64,000 nucleotides of DNA, taken from the NCBI RefSeq assembly GCF_019192965.1, contig NZ_JAHTKU010000005.1, positions 185,054 to 249,053 on the forward strand, in the 5' to 3' direction. A program made the translations under genes and the position numbers. Source of the DNA: Nocardioides daeguensis. GTDB lineage: Bacteria > Actinomycetota > Actinomycetes > Propionibacteriales > Nocardioidaceae. Under the pieces are notes generated by a model. It ran no database searches and was not told the origin of the DNA. It saw nothing but the letters and a program-made list of their open reading frames with translations. The stretch's first letter is position 1. Each line of letters begins with the position of its first letter. Shown here piece after piece: positions 40,142-49,088 of this stretch.

Positions 40142-41494
40142 ATGCAGGCCACCCACATCTGGGGCGACGAGCGACGCGTCACCGACGCGGCCGTGACGAT
40201 CGCGTCCGCCCGGATCTCCAGCCCGTCGGACCCGAAGACCACCGCGCGCCCGATCTCCGCGCTGCGCGCGGACGCCGGCACGACGATCACCCCCACCGGC
40301 ATCGGCGTCGACCGGGCCTTCTCGGTCTTCCAGGACGTGATCGCCCCCGCCACCCGCGCACAGGACGACCCCCTCAACCTGGCCTACATCGCGGCCGCCC
40401 CGACCCGGGCCGCCCTCGCCTTCGACGCCGTGGTGTCGAGCTTCAACATCTTCGGCGGCACCTGGGAGGCCGGCGCCGGAGCGATCTTCGCCGAGAACGA
40501 GGCGCTCGCCTGGCTGGTCTCCCTGCTGGGCTGGCCCGAGGAGGCCGGTGGCTGCTTCGTCTCCGGCGGCACCGCCGGCAACCTGTCGGCGCTGGTGACC
40601 GCCCGGCACACCGCGCTCACCCGGCGCGGGTCGCGCCCCGAGGGCGGCTGGAAGATCGCCTGCACCACCGGTGCCCACTCCTCGGTCCTCGCCGACGCCC
40701 GGGTGATGGACGTCGAGGTCGTCGCGGTCCCCGAGGGCGACCGCGGCCAGCTCACCGGCGCCGCGCTGCGCGCCGCGATCGCCGACGAGCCAGGGGTCTT
40801 CGCCGTCGTCGCCTCCGCCGGCACGACCAACGCCGGGATCATCGACGACCTGGCCGACGTCGCCGACGTGTGCGAGGAGCGCGGCATCTGGCTCCACGTC
40901 GACGGCGCGTACGGCGGCGCGGGGCTCACCGCGCCCTCGGCTCGGCCCCGGTTCACGGGCATCGAGCGCGCCGACAGCTTCATCGTCGACCCGCACAAGT
41001 GGCTGTTCGCGCCCTACGACTGCTGTGCGCTGCTCTACCGCGACCCCGACCTGGCCCGCGCTGCGCACAGCCAGCACGCGTCGTACCTCGACCGGATCGA
41101 CCGGGAGGCGTGGAACCCCACCGATCTCGCCGTGCACCTGTCGCGGCGGGTACGCGGCCTGCCGTTCTGGTTCAGCCTGGCCGTGCACGGCACCGACCGG
41201 TACGCCGCGGCGGTCGAGCAGACGCTGGCCACCGCCCGCACGGTCGCCGAGGCGATCCGGGCGAGCGCGACGCTGCGGCTGCTGCTGGAGCCGGACCTGT
41301 CCGTCCTGCTGTTCGACCGCCCCGGCTGGACCCGCGACGACTACTACGCGTGGTCCGACGAGCTCTCCCGCGCCGGGCGGATCCTGTGCGTCCCGACGTC
41401 GTGGCGTGGCGAGACCGTGCTGCGCCTGGCGTTCGTGAACCCGGCGACCGACCCGGCGGCGGTCATCGACATCCTCACCACCACGACGCTCTGA
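40142..41494 (+). CDS. PLP-dependent group II decarboxylase (aromatic-L-amino-acid/tyrosine type)
   Basis: 450 residues with the group II decarboxylase fold. FVSGGTAGNLSALVTARHTA and TTGAHSSVLADARVM line the PLP site; LHVDGAYGGAGL holds the Asp that pairs with the pyridine nitrogen, and FIVDPHKWLF the Schiff-base Lys. LAFVNPATD closes the fold. It removes CO2 from an amino acid, probably aromatic or related, to give an amine. ATG 40142 is preferred. It is divergent from an Lrp-type regulator. The amine oxidase at 45544 could work on a product, but the two are not in one operon. Confidence 0.88.
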   Translation: MQATHIWGDERRVTDAAVTIASARISSPSDPKTTARPISALRADAGTTITPTGIGVDRAFSVFQDVIAPATRAQDDPLNLAYIAAAPTRAALAFDAVVSSFNIFGGTWEAGAGAIFAENEALAWLVSLLGWPEEAGGCFVSGGTAGNLSALVTARHTALTRRGSRPEGGWKIACTTGAHSSVLADARVMDVEVVAVPEGDRGQLTGAALRAAIADEPGVFAVVASAGTTNAGIIDDLADVADVCEERGIWLHVDGAYGGAGLTAPSARPRFTGIERADSFIVDPHKWLFAPYDCCALLYRDPDLARAAHSQHASYLDRIDREAWNPTDLAVHLSRRVRGLPFWFSLAVHGTDRYAAAVEQTLATARTVAEAIRASATLRLLLEPDLSVLLFDRPGWTRDDYYAWSDELSRAGRILCVPTSWRGETVLRLAFVNPATDPAAVIDILTTTTL

Positions 41495-41554
41495 GCCACG
41501 GCCCGCTCGGACGGCGTACGGCGAGCACGCGCCGCGGCGTGGCGCTGCCGCAGG

Positions 41555-42187
41555 TCAGGCGAGCAGGCCGCCGTGGAGCATCTCGAGGTACTGGTCGGCG
41601 ACGGTGCGGTGCTGCAGCCGGCCGCGCGGGCTGTACCAGCGCACCGTGGACCAGATGGCGTCACGGATGAAGCGATAGGTGAGTCCGGGGTCGAGGTCGG
41701 CCCGGAAGTCCCCCTCGGCCTGCCCCTGCTTGAGCACGCCGAGCCACACCTTCTCGACGTCGAGACTGGCCTTGTGCACGAACGCGAACTCGGGCGTGGT
41801 GGTCAGCAGGGCCGACTCGTTCTGGTAGAGCGCGACCGCGAACGGCACCCGGTGGATGGTCTCGAAGGAGTTGTAGATGAGCCCGTCGAGCGCTTCGCGT
41901 GGAGTCTGGCCGGCCTCGGCGATGTCGCGGATCTCCGTCAGCAGGTTGCCCATGAAGTCGCGGAGGATCTCCGTGAGCATGGCCTCCTTGGAGGCGAAGT
42001 GGTGGTAGAGGCTGCCGGAGAGGATGCCGGCCTCGTCGGCGATGTCGCGCACGGTCGTCTGCGAGTAGCCGCGCGTCGCGAACATCTCCGCGGCGATCGC
42101 CAGGAGCTGGGCGCGCCGGGACGAACCCGCGCCCGTGCTGCGCCGCCGGCCGGCCCGCGCCGTCGCCTCGTTGTTGCTGCTCGCCAT
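41555..42187 (-). CDS. kstR2: KstR2-like TetR regulator
   Basis: 210 residues. TTVRDIADEAGILSGSLYHH followed by FASKEAMLTEILRDFM, and at the C-terminus YRFIRDAIWSTVRWYSPRGR and QYLEMLHGGLLA, closely follow the mycobacterial KstR2 pattern from my memory of that protein. KstR2 represses genes for the last rings of cholesterol and is released by a HIP-CoA-type ligand. The gene is divergent from a FadD3-like ligase, and the intergenic region holds an exact KstR2-type box. An AGAGGAT ribosome site precedes ATG 42187. Orthology is an inference; other TetR proteins of the SGSLYHH group exist. Confidence 0.8.
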   Translation of the reverse strand: MASSNNEATARAGRRRSTGAGSSRRAQLLAIAAEMFATRGYSQTTVRDIADEAGILSGSLYHHFASKEAMLTEILRDFMGNLLTEIRDIAEAGQTPREALDGLIYNSFETIHRVPFAVALYQNESALLTTTPEFAFVHKASLDVEKVWLGVLKQGQAEGDFRADLDPGLTYRFIRDAIWSTVRWYSPRGRLQHRTVADQYLEMLHGGLLA

Positions 42188-42257
42188 GCCCTGATCCTCT
42201 CGCACCGACCACCTCACCGGACACGCGGACCGGTGGCGGTCACGTACTACAGTACCT

Positions 42258-42271
42258 AACAAGCACTTGTT
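42258..42271. promoter_or_regulatory. KstR2-type operator box
   Basis: AACAAGCACTTGTT fits the published KstR2 consensus AnCAAGnnCTTGnT at every fixed position. It is 18 bases before ATG 42290 and 70 bases from ATG 42187, between the regulator and the ligase gene, so one site can control both. Confidence 0.85.
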
Positions 42272-42289
42272 CACGAGGAGTCTCGTCTG

Positions 42290-43870
42290 ATGGCAGCACG
42301 GACCATTCCCGCCCTCCTGACCCAGGGGGCCGCGACGCACGGCAGCCACCCCGCCGTCGTCGACGGCAGCACGACCGTGACCTACGAGGGCCTGCGGGAC
42401 CTCGTGGTCGCCGCCGCGCGCTCCTACCGCGCCCTCGGCGTCGAGCCCGGCGACCGGGTGGCGATCTGGGCGCCGAACCGGGTCGAGTTCATCGTGGCCC
42501 TGCTCGGCGCGGAGTACCTCGGCGCCTCCGTCGTGCCGCTCAACACCCGCTACCGCGGCCACGAGGCCCGCGTGGTGCTGGAGCGCTCGCGCGCGGTCGT
42601 GCTCGTGCTGTGCGACGGCTTCCTCGCCACCGACTACTCCACCATGCTCAGGGAGGCGGGCGGCGCGGAGCCGGGCCCCGTCGTACCGGGCCTGCCGCAC
42701 CTGCGCACCCTCGTCGACCTGAACTCCGCCGGCCGCCCCGGCACCGTCTCGTGGGCCGACTTCCTCGCGCTCGGCGAGCAGGTCCCCGTCGAGGAGGTCG
42801 AGCAGCTCGCCGCCGAGGTCACCCCCGACACCGTCTGCGACATCCTGTTCACCTCCGGCACCACCGGCATCCCCAAGGGCGTGATGAGCACCCACGCCCA
42901 GACCACCGGCGTGGCCGCGGTGTGGGCCGACGGCGCCTCCCTGTCGCCCGCGGACCGCTACGCGATCGTGAACCCGTTCTTCCACGGCTTCGGCTACAAG
43001 GCCGGCGTGATCGCCGCCCTCACTGCCGGTACGACGATCTACCCGGTCCTCACCTTCGACCCGGTCGCCCTGATGCAGCTCGTGCAGGACGAGCGGATCA
43101 CCGTCCTCCCGGGCGCGCCGACGATCTTCATCACGCTGATCAACCACGAGCGCCGTACCGAGTTCGACCTGTCCTCACTGCGGTTCTCCATCGCGGGTGC
43201 CGCCTCGGTCCCCGAGACCCTGTTCGAGCAGATGACCGACGTCCTCGGGTTCGAGACCGTCTACCAGGCCTACGGGCTCACCGAGTGCGTCGTCGCGACC
43301 ACCTCCCGGCACGGCGAGGACCCGCGGCACATCGCCGAGACCACCGGCCCGCCGGTCCCCGGCATCGAGGCCCGGATCGTCGGCGGCGACGGCGCCGACG
43401 TACCGATGGGGAGCGACGGCGAGATCTGGCTGCGCGGCGCCAACGTGATGCTCGGCTACTTCGAGGACCCCGAGGCCACCGCCGCCGCGATCGACGCCGA
43501 CGGCTGGTTCCACACCGGTGACATCGGCCGCCTCGACGAGCACGGCTGCGTCAAGATCACCGACCGGATCAAGGACATGTTCATCACCGGCGGCTTCAAC
43601 GTCTACCCCGCCGAGGTCGAGAACGTCCTCGCCACCCACCCCGCCGTGATGGAGAGCGCCGTCATCGGCGTCCCCGACGACCGGATGGGCGCCGTCGGCG
43701 CCGCCCACGTGGTGCTGCGCCCCGGGATGTCGGCCACTCCCGAGGAGCTCGTCGCCTGGGTGCGCGAGCGGCTCGCCAACTTCAAGGTCCCGCGCGACGT
43801 CGTGCTCGAGGAGACGCTCCCCCGCAACGCCAGCGGCAAGGTGCTGAAGACCGACCTGCGGCAGGGCTGA
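42290..43870 (+). CDS. fadD3: FadD3-like acyl-CoA synthetase
   Basis: 526 residues of the ANL superfamily. The ATP-binding motif is DILFTSGTTGIPKGVM, then QAYGLTECVVATT, GWFHTGDIGRLDEHG and the C-terminal Lys region PRNASGKVLK. NPFFHGFGYKAGVIAALTAG followed by FDP, and FDLSSLRFSIAGAASVPETL, resemble the mycobacterial FadD3 segments I remember. FadD3 joins CoA to HIP, the indane propionate left after steroid rings A and B are removed. The KstR2 box and divergent KstR2-like gene support this role. GAGGAG precedes the ATG. Without assay, another carboxylic acid substrate remains possible. Confidence 0.82.
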   Translation: MAARTIPALLTQGAATHGSHPAVVDGSTTVTYEGLRDLVVAAARSYRALGVEPGDRVAIWAPNRVEFIVALLGAEYLGASVVPLNTRYRGHEARVVLERSRAVVLVLCDGFLATDYSTMLREAGGAEPGPVVPGLPHLRTLVDLNSAGRPGTVSWADFLALGEQVPVEEVEQLAAEVTPDTVCDILFTSGTTGIPKGVMSTHAQTTGVAAVWADGASLSPADRYAIVNPFFHGFGYKAGVIAALTAGTTIYPVLTFDPVALMQLVQDERITVLPGAPTIFITLINHERRTEFDLSSLRFSIAGAASVPETLFEQMTDVLGFETVYQAYGLTECVVATTSRHGEDPRHIAETTGPPVPGIEARIVGGDGADVPMGSDGEIWLRGANVMLGYFEDPEATAAAIDADGWFHTGDIGRLDEHGCVKITDRIKDMFITGGFNVYPAEVENVLATHPAVMESAVIGVPDDRMGAVGAAHVVLRPGMSATPEELVAWVRERLANFKVPRDVVLEETLPRNASGKVLKTDLRQG

Positions 43871-43897
43871 GCGGTCGATCCGCGGCAAGGACGCCAC

Positions 43898-44641
43898 ATG
43901 AGCTACGGACCCACCCTCGTCACCGGCGCGACCGGCGGACTCGGCGCGGCCATCTGCCGACGCCTCGCGGCCGACGGCGCCGAGCTGCTCCTCCTGCACC
44001 GGCGGACGGCGCCCGACGCCCTCGTCGCCGAGCTCGGCGACAGCGTGCGCGGCGCCCGGCAGTGCGAGCTCAGCGACGCAGCCGCCGTGGCGAAGGCGGT
44101 CGAGGAGCTGGAGGCCGGGCACGGCCAGGTCCGCACGGTCGTGCACGCGGCGGGGCCGCACGTGCCGATGGTGCACCTGTCCAAGGTGACTCCCGCCCAG
44201 TTCGCGACCCAGGTCGACCAGGACGTCGTCGCGTTCTTCAACCTGGTCCACGCGGTGCTGCCCTCGCTGCGCGCCACCCGGGGCACACTGACCGTGGTGA
44301 CCACGGCCGCGACCGTGCGCTACCCCGTCCGCGACGGTCTCTCCTCCGCCCCGAAGGCCGCGGTCGAGGCGCTCGCGCGCGGACTGGCGGCCGAGGAGGG
44401 CCGGTTCGGCGTACGCGTCAACTGCGTCGGCCCCGGCATGCTCACCGACGGCATGGCCGAGCGCCTGATCGCCAACGGCGACCTCGACGAGCACGCGCTC
44501 GAGGTCGCCCGCACCAACATCCCGCTGCGCCGGTTCGGCACGGCGCTCGACATCGCCGAGGCCGTCGCGTTCCTGGCCAGTGAGCGGGCCGGATTCGTCA
44601 CCGGGCAGAAGCTGGACGTCGACGGCGGCTACGGAGTCTGA
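43898..44641 (+). CDS. Atypical short-chain dehydrogenase lacking the catalytic Tyr
   Basis: 247 residues with the SDR fold. The cofactor motif is VTGATGGLGAAICRRLAADG and the late motif is VRVNCVGPGMLTDGM, DVDGGYGV. The active site is not canonical: where YxxxK is expected the sequence reads GLSSAPKAAVEAL, so Tyr is Ser while Lys is kept, and the usual SS before it reads TTAA. NNAG is replaced by HAAG. It may bind NAD(P)H and an acyl-CoA without ordinary SDR chemistry, or use other residues. AAGGAC precedes ATG 43898. It follows fadD3 by 27 bases and is probably in the same KstR2-controlled operon. Confidence 0.82.
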   Translation: MSYGPTLVTGATGGLGAAICRRLAADGAELLLLHRRTAPDALVAELGDSVRGARQCELSDAAAVAKAVEELEAGHGQVRTVVHAAGPHVPMVHLSKVTPAQFATQVDQDVVAFFNLVHAVLPSLRATRGTLTVVTTAATVRYPVRDGLSSAPKAAVEALARGLAAEEGRFGVRVNCVGPGMLTDGMAERLIANGDLDEHALEVARTNIPLRRFGTALDIAEAVAFLASERAGFVTGQKLDVDGGYGV

Positions 44642-44675
44642 CGACGGGGCCCCGGAAGGTCCGTACGCTCGAGGC

Positions 44676-45515
44676 GTGACGGACGACCTGTGGCAGACCG
44701 ACCGGCTCGACCTCGCCGGCTACCTCGCGCGGCTCGGCCAGCCGGCGGCCACCCCCTCGCGAGCCGCGCTCGACGCGCTGCACGAGGCGCACGTGCGGAC
44801 CTTCACCTTCGACAACATCGACGTGCTGCTCGACCAGCACCCCGGCGTCGGCCTGGACGTGCTCGACGAGAAGTTCGTGGGACGCGGCCGGGGCGGCTAC
44901 TGCTTCGAGCACGCCACCGTCTTCGCGGCCGCCCTGGACCGCCTCGGGTACGACGTCCAGCGGCGCCTCGGGCGGGTCGGGGACCCGGCGACGGGCGACG
45001 TGCAGGGCCGCACCCACATGACGGTCGAGGTCCGCCTCGACGGCGAGCGGCTGCTGTGCGACCCGGGCTTCGGGATGAGCCTGGTCCGGCCGGCCCTGCT
45101 GGCCGACGGCGCCGGCAGCGACCAGAACGGCTGGCCGTACCGCGTGGTCCGGGTGCGCGACCGGGCCGGCGTCGCCGAGGGCTGGGGGCTGCAGCGGCTG
45201 CGCGAGGCGGGCTGGGAGCACGCCCACACCGTCGAGGAGCTGCCGGTGCTGCCGGTGGACGTCGCGATGGGCCATCACTACACGAGCACCTTCCCGGGCT
45301 CGCACTTCCGCAGCAGCTTCCTGCTCACCCGCCACGAGGAGGGCCGGCACGTCACGGTCACCGCGACCACCCTGACCGTACGACGACCCGGCGCCCCGAC
45401 CGAGCACCGGCCGCTGGCACCGGGCGAGCTGCGTGAGTGGTTGCGCGCGCTCGCCGTACCGCTGACGGCGGACGAGGAGCGCGCGCTGCTCGAACGGGTC
45501 GCCGGGCTCAGCTGA
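44676..45515 (+). CDS. nat: Arylamine N-acetyltransferase
   Basis: 279 residues. The Cys-His-Asp triad is visible: RGRGGYCFEH (Cys76), GRTHMTVEV (His114) and LCDPGFGM (Asp129). VRTFTFDNIDVLLDQ is the usual N-terminal block. NATs acylate arylamines from acetyl- or propionyl-CoA. In mycobacteria nat is co-transcribed with cholesterol ring-cleavage genes, and here it follows a KstR2/FadD3 group. TACGCT (44664-44669) stands 6 bases before GTG 44676, so it probably has its own leaderless promoter besides any read-through. Confidence 0.92.
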   Translation: MTDDLWQTDRLDLAGYLARLGQPAATPSRAALDALHEAHVRTFTFDNIDVLLDQHPGVGLDVLDEKFVGRGRGGYCFEHATVFAAALDRLGYDVQRRLGRVGDPATGDVQGRTHMTVEVRLDGERLLCDPGFGMSLVRPALLADGAGSDQNGWPYRVVRVRDRAGVAEGWGLQRLREAGWEHAHTVEELPVLPVDVAMGHHYTSTFPGSHFRSSFLLTRHEEGRHVTVTATTLTVRRPGAPTEHRPLAPGELREWLRALAVPLTADEERALLERVAGLS

Positions 45516-45543
45516 CTGCGACCCGCCGGCCCCGGCTTGTCGA

Positions 45544-46905
45544 TCAGGCGGTCGCCCGCGCGCCCAGGCCCGCCGCGATCTCGGTCCCGACCCGGACCGC
45601 GCCGTCGACGTGCTGGAAGCCGAGGCCGGCGACGTCGCTGCTGCCGAACTCGATCGGCCCCACGGGCTGCCGGAGCACGTGGCCCCACCGGGTCAGGCCG
45701 CCGAGGTCGAAGCTGGTGCCGTAGGCGCCGCCGGTGAGCTCCTGGTGCTGCCAGTCGCTCTCGACGTACGCGATCGGGTGGCGGGCCTGCTCGCCGAAGT
45801 ACGTGGCGAGCGCGTCGAGGATCCGCTCGCGGCGCTCCTCGGCGTCGAGCGCACCGACCGCGTCGGCGTTGACGTCGGAGACGAAGCCGACCAGTACCCC
45901 GCGGGACTCGCCCTCGGGGGTGTTGTCGTAGGCCTCGTGCACCAGCTCGTAGGGACCGAAGGCGGTGCCGTCGAGTCCGTCCGCGCGCCAGAACGGCGTC
46001 GGGTACATCGCCTGCACCTTGACCACCAGACCGAAGGACTGGTGCTCGCGGGCGATCCGCTGCTCCGCGGGGAGCTCGGGGGTGAACCGGATCCGGCGCA
46101 CGACGGTCGGGGGTACGGCGACGACCAGCCGGCGCGCGGCGTACGCGTCGTCACCGACGTGGACCACCACGCCCTCCTCGGTCCACGCGACGTGGGTGAC
46201 GTCCTGGCCGAGGCGGACCCGGTCGCCGAGCCGGCGGGCGAGCTCGATCGGGACCGACTGCAGGCCGCCGACGACGCGGCGGTCGAGGATGACGTCGGCG
46301 TCGAGCAGGTTGCTGAACGAGCCCGCGCTGGCGGCCATCTGCACCGCCTGCAGGGCAGAGAACGCATGGGCGGGCTTGGTCAGCATCGCCGGGCCGAGGT
46401 AGAGCGCGATGTTGTCGCGGGCCTCCGCGTCGTCGCACTGCTCCTCGAGCCAGGTGCGCAACGAGATGCTGTCGAGATGACGGGCGTCCGCGAGCTCCCA
46501 CGGCCGGGCCGGGTCCATCGCGGCGGCGAGCTCGTCGAGCTTCTTGGTGAGCTCGGCGATCGCGGCGCGGGTCGACGGCGAGACCGGGAGGTCCTCGGCG
46601 AAGCGGCGGGCGGCCCGGTCGCGGCCGACGTACAGCGAGTCGCCGTCGCGGTGGCGGGGGTACGTCGGCAGGCCGAGCTCGGCGAGCAGGGAGATCAGCG
46701 CGTCCTGGTCCGGCGAGACCCACTGGCCGCCGATCTCGAAGGACGCCGGGGCCCCGGCCTGGTCGGTGACATCGGTGCGCAGCCGGCCGCCGACGCGGTC
46801 GCGCGCCTCGAGGACGACGACCTCCTGGCCGGCCTCGGCCAGGCGCCAGGCTGCGGTCAGCCCGGTGACGCCGGCGCCGATCACGATCACGTCGTGGGTG
46901 TTCAT
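45544..46905 (-). CDS. puo: Flavin monoamine oxidase, putrescine oxidase-like
   Basis: 453 residues of the flavin amine oxidase family. VIVIGAGVTGLTAAWRLAEA and VVLEARDRVGGRLRTD are the FAD motifs; the C-terminus GGAYGTSFDLGGLTRWGHVL and GAVRVGTEIAAGLG close the FAD pocket. Length and pattern fit bacterial putrescine oxidases. These oxidise primary amines to aldehydes with H2O2 release. GGAGGAG precedes ATG 46905. It lies 1 base after the permease stop, so the pair imports and oxidises an amine. Other mono- or polyamines cannot be excluded. Confidence 0.85.
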   Translation of the reverse strand: MNTHDVIVIGAGVTGLTAAWRLAEAGQEVVVLEARDRVGGRLRTDVTDQAGAPASFEIGGQWVSPDQDALISLLAELGLPTYPRHRDGDSLYVGRDRAARRFAEDLPVSPSTRAAIAELTKKLDELAAAMDPARPWELADARHLDSISLRTWLEEQCDDAEARDNIALYLGPAMLTKPAHAFSALQAVQMAASAGSFSNLLDADVILDRRVVGGLQSVPIELARRLGDRVRLGQDVTHVAWTEEGVVVHVGDDAYAARRLVVAVPPTVVRRIRFTPELPAEQRIAREHQSFGLVVKVQAMYPTPFWRADGLDGTAFGPYELVHEAYDNTPEGESRGVLVGFVSDVNADAVGALDAEERRERILDALATYFGEQARHPIAYVESDWQHQELTGGAYGTSFDLGGLTRWGHVLRQPVGPIEFGSSDVAGLGFQHVDGAVRVGTEIAAGLGARATA

Positions 46906-46906
46906 G

Positions 46907-48340
46907 TCAGTTCTCCTCCGTGGTGGCGGCCATGAGCTCGTCGGTCGGGTCGACGACGACGAACCGCTCGTCGGGCCGGCGGGCCAGGTAGGTCAGGTAG
47001 TAGACGAGGGCGACGGCGAGGATGCCGCCGGTGATGGCGAGGTCGACACCGGAGGCGCCGACGAGGGCGTAGCCGACCGCGACGACGACCAGCAGCGACG
47101 GCAGCGGCCACAGCGGCATCCGCCAGCCGGGGGCGGTGCTCATCCGGCGCACCTTGATCGCGGCGAGCGCCAGGACGACGTACATCGCGGAGATGATCAC
47201 CGATGTGATGCCCAGCAAGGCCTCGATGTCGACGCCCCAGGCCAGCACCGCGCCGGGGATACCGATCACCAGGGTGGCGACCCACGGGGCGCCGTACCGG
47301 GGGCCGAGGAGGCTGAGCGCGCGGTTGACGGCGGGCGGCCAGGCGCGGTCGCGGCCGGAGGCGTAGACCACGCGGCTGTTCTGCAGCACCATCACGATGG
47401 CGGCGTTGAGGATGGCGATCGCGATGCCGAGGTTGACCGCGACGGCGGTCGCGTCGCCGCCCCAGGCGCGGACGAACTGCGAGAAGTCGCCGGTCGCCAG
47501 CGCGCCGAGGTCGTCGACCGCCAGGACGGTGGTGATGGTCGGGACCAGGATCACCAGGCCGCCGAGGCCGAGGGACCAGAACACCACGCGGGCCACGTTG
47601 CGGCGGGGCTCGACGACCTCCTCGGCCAGGTACGCCGCCGTACCGAAGCCGCTGACGACGAACACGCCGACGGTGAGCCCGGAGACGAGCAGGGCCGCGG
47701 TGAACGGCTCGATGCCGCCGTCGCCGAGGACGTGGGCGTTGAACAGCTCGCCCGGCCCGCGCTGGATATGGGCGGCGCCGAGGACGGCGACGACGGCCGC
47801 CGCGACGATCTCGAGGAGCAGGAAGATGCCGGTCACCAGTGCGTTGGCGCGGATGTCGAGCAGCGCGATACCGGTGGCGACGAGCATGACGACCGCGCCG
47901 GTGACGGCCCGGTCGAGGCTGACCAGGTCGGCGAGGTAGTCGGCGGTGCCGAGCGCGATGACCGGTGGGATCACCCAGAGCAGCACGCCGGAGAGGGCGA
48001 AGGTCAGCCAGCCGGCGCAGCGGCCGAGGGTGTGGGTGACCATCGCGTACTCGCCGCCGGCGCTGGCCATCCGGGTGCCGAGCTCGGCGTAGCAGGCGCC
48101 GACCGCGACCGAGATCAGGATGCCGGCGGCGATCGTGAGGACGACGCCGCTGCCCTGGCTGGCCATCATCTCGGGGACGATGATGAACAGGCTCGAGGCC
48201 GGCGTGATGCAGGACAGCACCAGCAGCACGGCGCCGCCCGGCCCCAGCACCCGGGCCAGTCCTCGCCCGTGCTCGGCAGCCTCGACGGGCGCGGCGGCCT
48301 GGGCCGCCCCGGCCGCCCTGGTGGTCATCGTTTCGGTCAT
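46907..48340 (-). CDS. APC family amino acid/amine permease
   Basis: 477 residues with about twelve transmembrane helices. The first helices contain LVLSCITPASSLFIIVPEMM and SVAVGACYAELGTRMASAGG, the APC consensus; VSGFGTAAYLAEEVVEPRRN and LQNSRVVYASGRDRAWP are later family segments. ATG 48340 follows GAGGAG; a longer TTG start at 48436 would cover the operator. It is first gene of an operon with the amine oxidase, so an amine such as putrescine is the likely substrate (inference). Two tandem operator sites lie upstream toward the TetR gene. Confidence 0.9.
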   Translation of the reverse strand: MTETMTTRAAGAAQAAAPVEAAEHGRGLARVLGPGGAVLLVLSCITPASSLFIIVPEMMASQGSGVVLTIAAGILISVAVGACYAELGTRMASAGGEYAMVTHTLGRCAGWLTFALSGVLLWVIPPVIALGTADYLADLVSLDRAVTGAVVMLVATGIALLDIRANALVTGIFLLLEIVAAAVVAVLGAAHIQRGPGELFNAHVLGDGGIEPFTAALLVSGLTVGVFVVSGFGTAAYLAEEVVEPRRNVARVVFWSLGLGGLVILVPTITTVLAVDDLGALATGDFSQFVRAWGGDATAVAVNLGIAIAILNAAIVMVLQNSRVVYASGRDRAWPPAVNRALSLLGPRYGAPWVATLVIGIPGAVLAWGVDIEALLGITSVIISAMYVVLALAAIKVRRMSTAPGWRMPLWPLPSLLVVVAVGYALVGASGVDLAITGGILAVALVYYLTYLARRPDERFVVVDPTDELMAATTEEN

Positions 48341-48373
48341 TCCCGGACTCCTCGGCAGTGCCCCACGACGCGG

Positions 48374-48409
48374 TTTGAACGTCGTACAAATGTTTGAACG
48401 GCATTCAAA
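48374..48409. promoter_or_regulatory. Two tandem TetR-type operators
   Basis: 48374-48390 (TTTGAACGTCGTACAAA) and 48393-48409 (TTTGAACGGCATTCAAA) are two 17-bp dyads of the form TTTGAA-N5-TTCAAA, 19 bp apart centre to centre; the second is perfect, the first has one changed arm base. They lie 34 bases upstream of the permease start and about 95 bases from the divergent TetR gene. Confidence 0.8.
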
Positions 48410-48501
48410 GTGACCCACGACACGGTCGCTCGTCAACCCCCTGGACCGGATTTTCTTTCTTCGCGATCGCTCACCAAAGCGAGGCCTCTAGGGTGTGCTG
48501 C

Positions 48502-49086
48502 GTGGCACGCACCCGATCGAACCGGCGCCTGGACCGGCCCCGAGAGCAGGTGCTCGCCGCGACGCTCGAGATGATCGCGGAGCAGGGCCTCGGCAAGGTC
48601 ACCATCGCCTCGCTGGCCGCACGCCTGGAGACCAGCGGCGGCCACCTGCTCTACTACTTCGGCACCCGCAACGGGCTGTTGCTGGAGACGCTGCGCTGGA
48701 GCGAGAGCCAGTACGCCGAGCAGCGGGCCCCGCTGCTCGAGCAGGCCGCCAACGGGACGGGCGACCTCGGCACCGTCCTCGAGTTCGCCGGCGTCTTCCT
48801 CCCCGTCGACGAGCGCGACCCGCGCTGGATGCTGTGGCTCGAGCTCTGGGCGCGCGCGCCGTACGACGCCGAGCTGGCCGCCGCTCAGCGCGAGCTCGAC
48901 GACCACTGGCACGAGGACCTGGTCACCGTGCTCCGCGCGTGCCTGCCTCAGGTCACCGACCCGGAGGGCCTCTCGGCCCGGCTGCGGGCGATGTGGGACG
49001 GCTTCGCGATCGGGATCGTCAACGGCGGCGGCACCACGCAGCGCGAGGCCGCGATCGGACACACCCGCGCGGCCCTGGCGCCCTGA
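48502..49086 (+). CDS. TetR family regulator, likely of the permease-amine oxidase operon
   Basis: 194 residues from GTG 48502. The helix-turn-helix is KVTIASLAARLETSGGHLLY followed by YFGTRNGLLLETL. The C-terminal domain has the BetI/PuuR-like segment RWMLWLELWARAPYDAELAA. TAGGGT (48489-48494) stands 7 bases before GTG 48502, so the transcript should be leaderless. Longer starts (48394) would cross the operator region. Divergence from the permease and the two operators between them point to local control, with an amine or its oxidation product as ligand (inference). Confidence 0.85.
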   Translation: MARTRSNRRLDRPREQVLAATLEMIAEQGLGKVTIASLAARLETSGGHLLYYFGTRNGLLLETLRWSESQYAEQRAPLLEQAANGTGDLGTVLEFAGVFLPVDERDPRWMLWLELWARAPYDAELAAAQRELDDHWHEDLVTVLRACLPQVTDPEGLSARLRAMWDGFAIGIVNGGGTTQREAAIGHTRAALAP

Positions 49087-49088
49087 CG

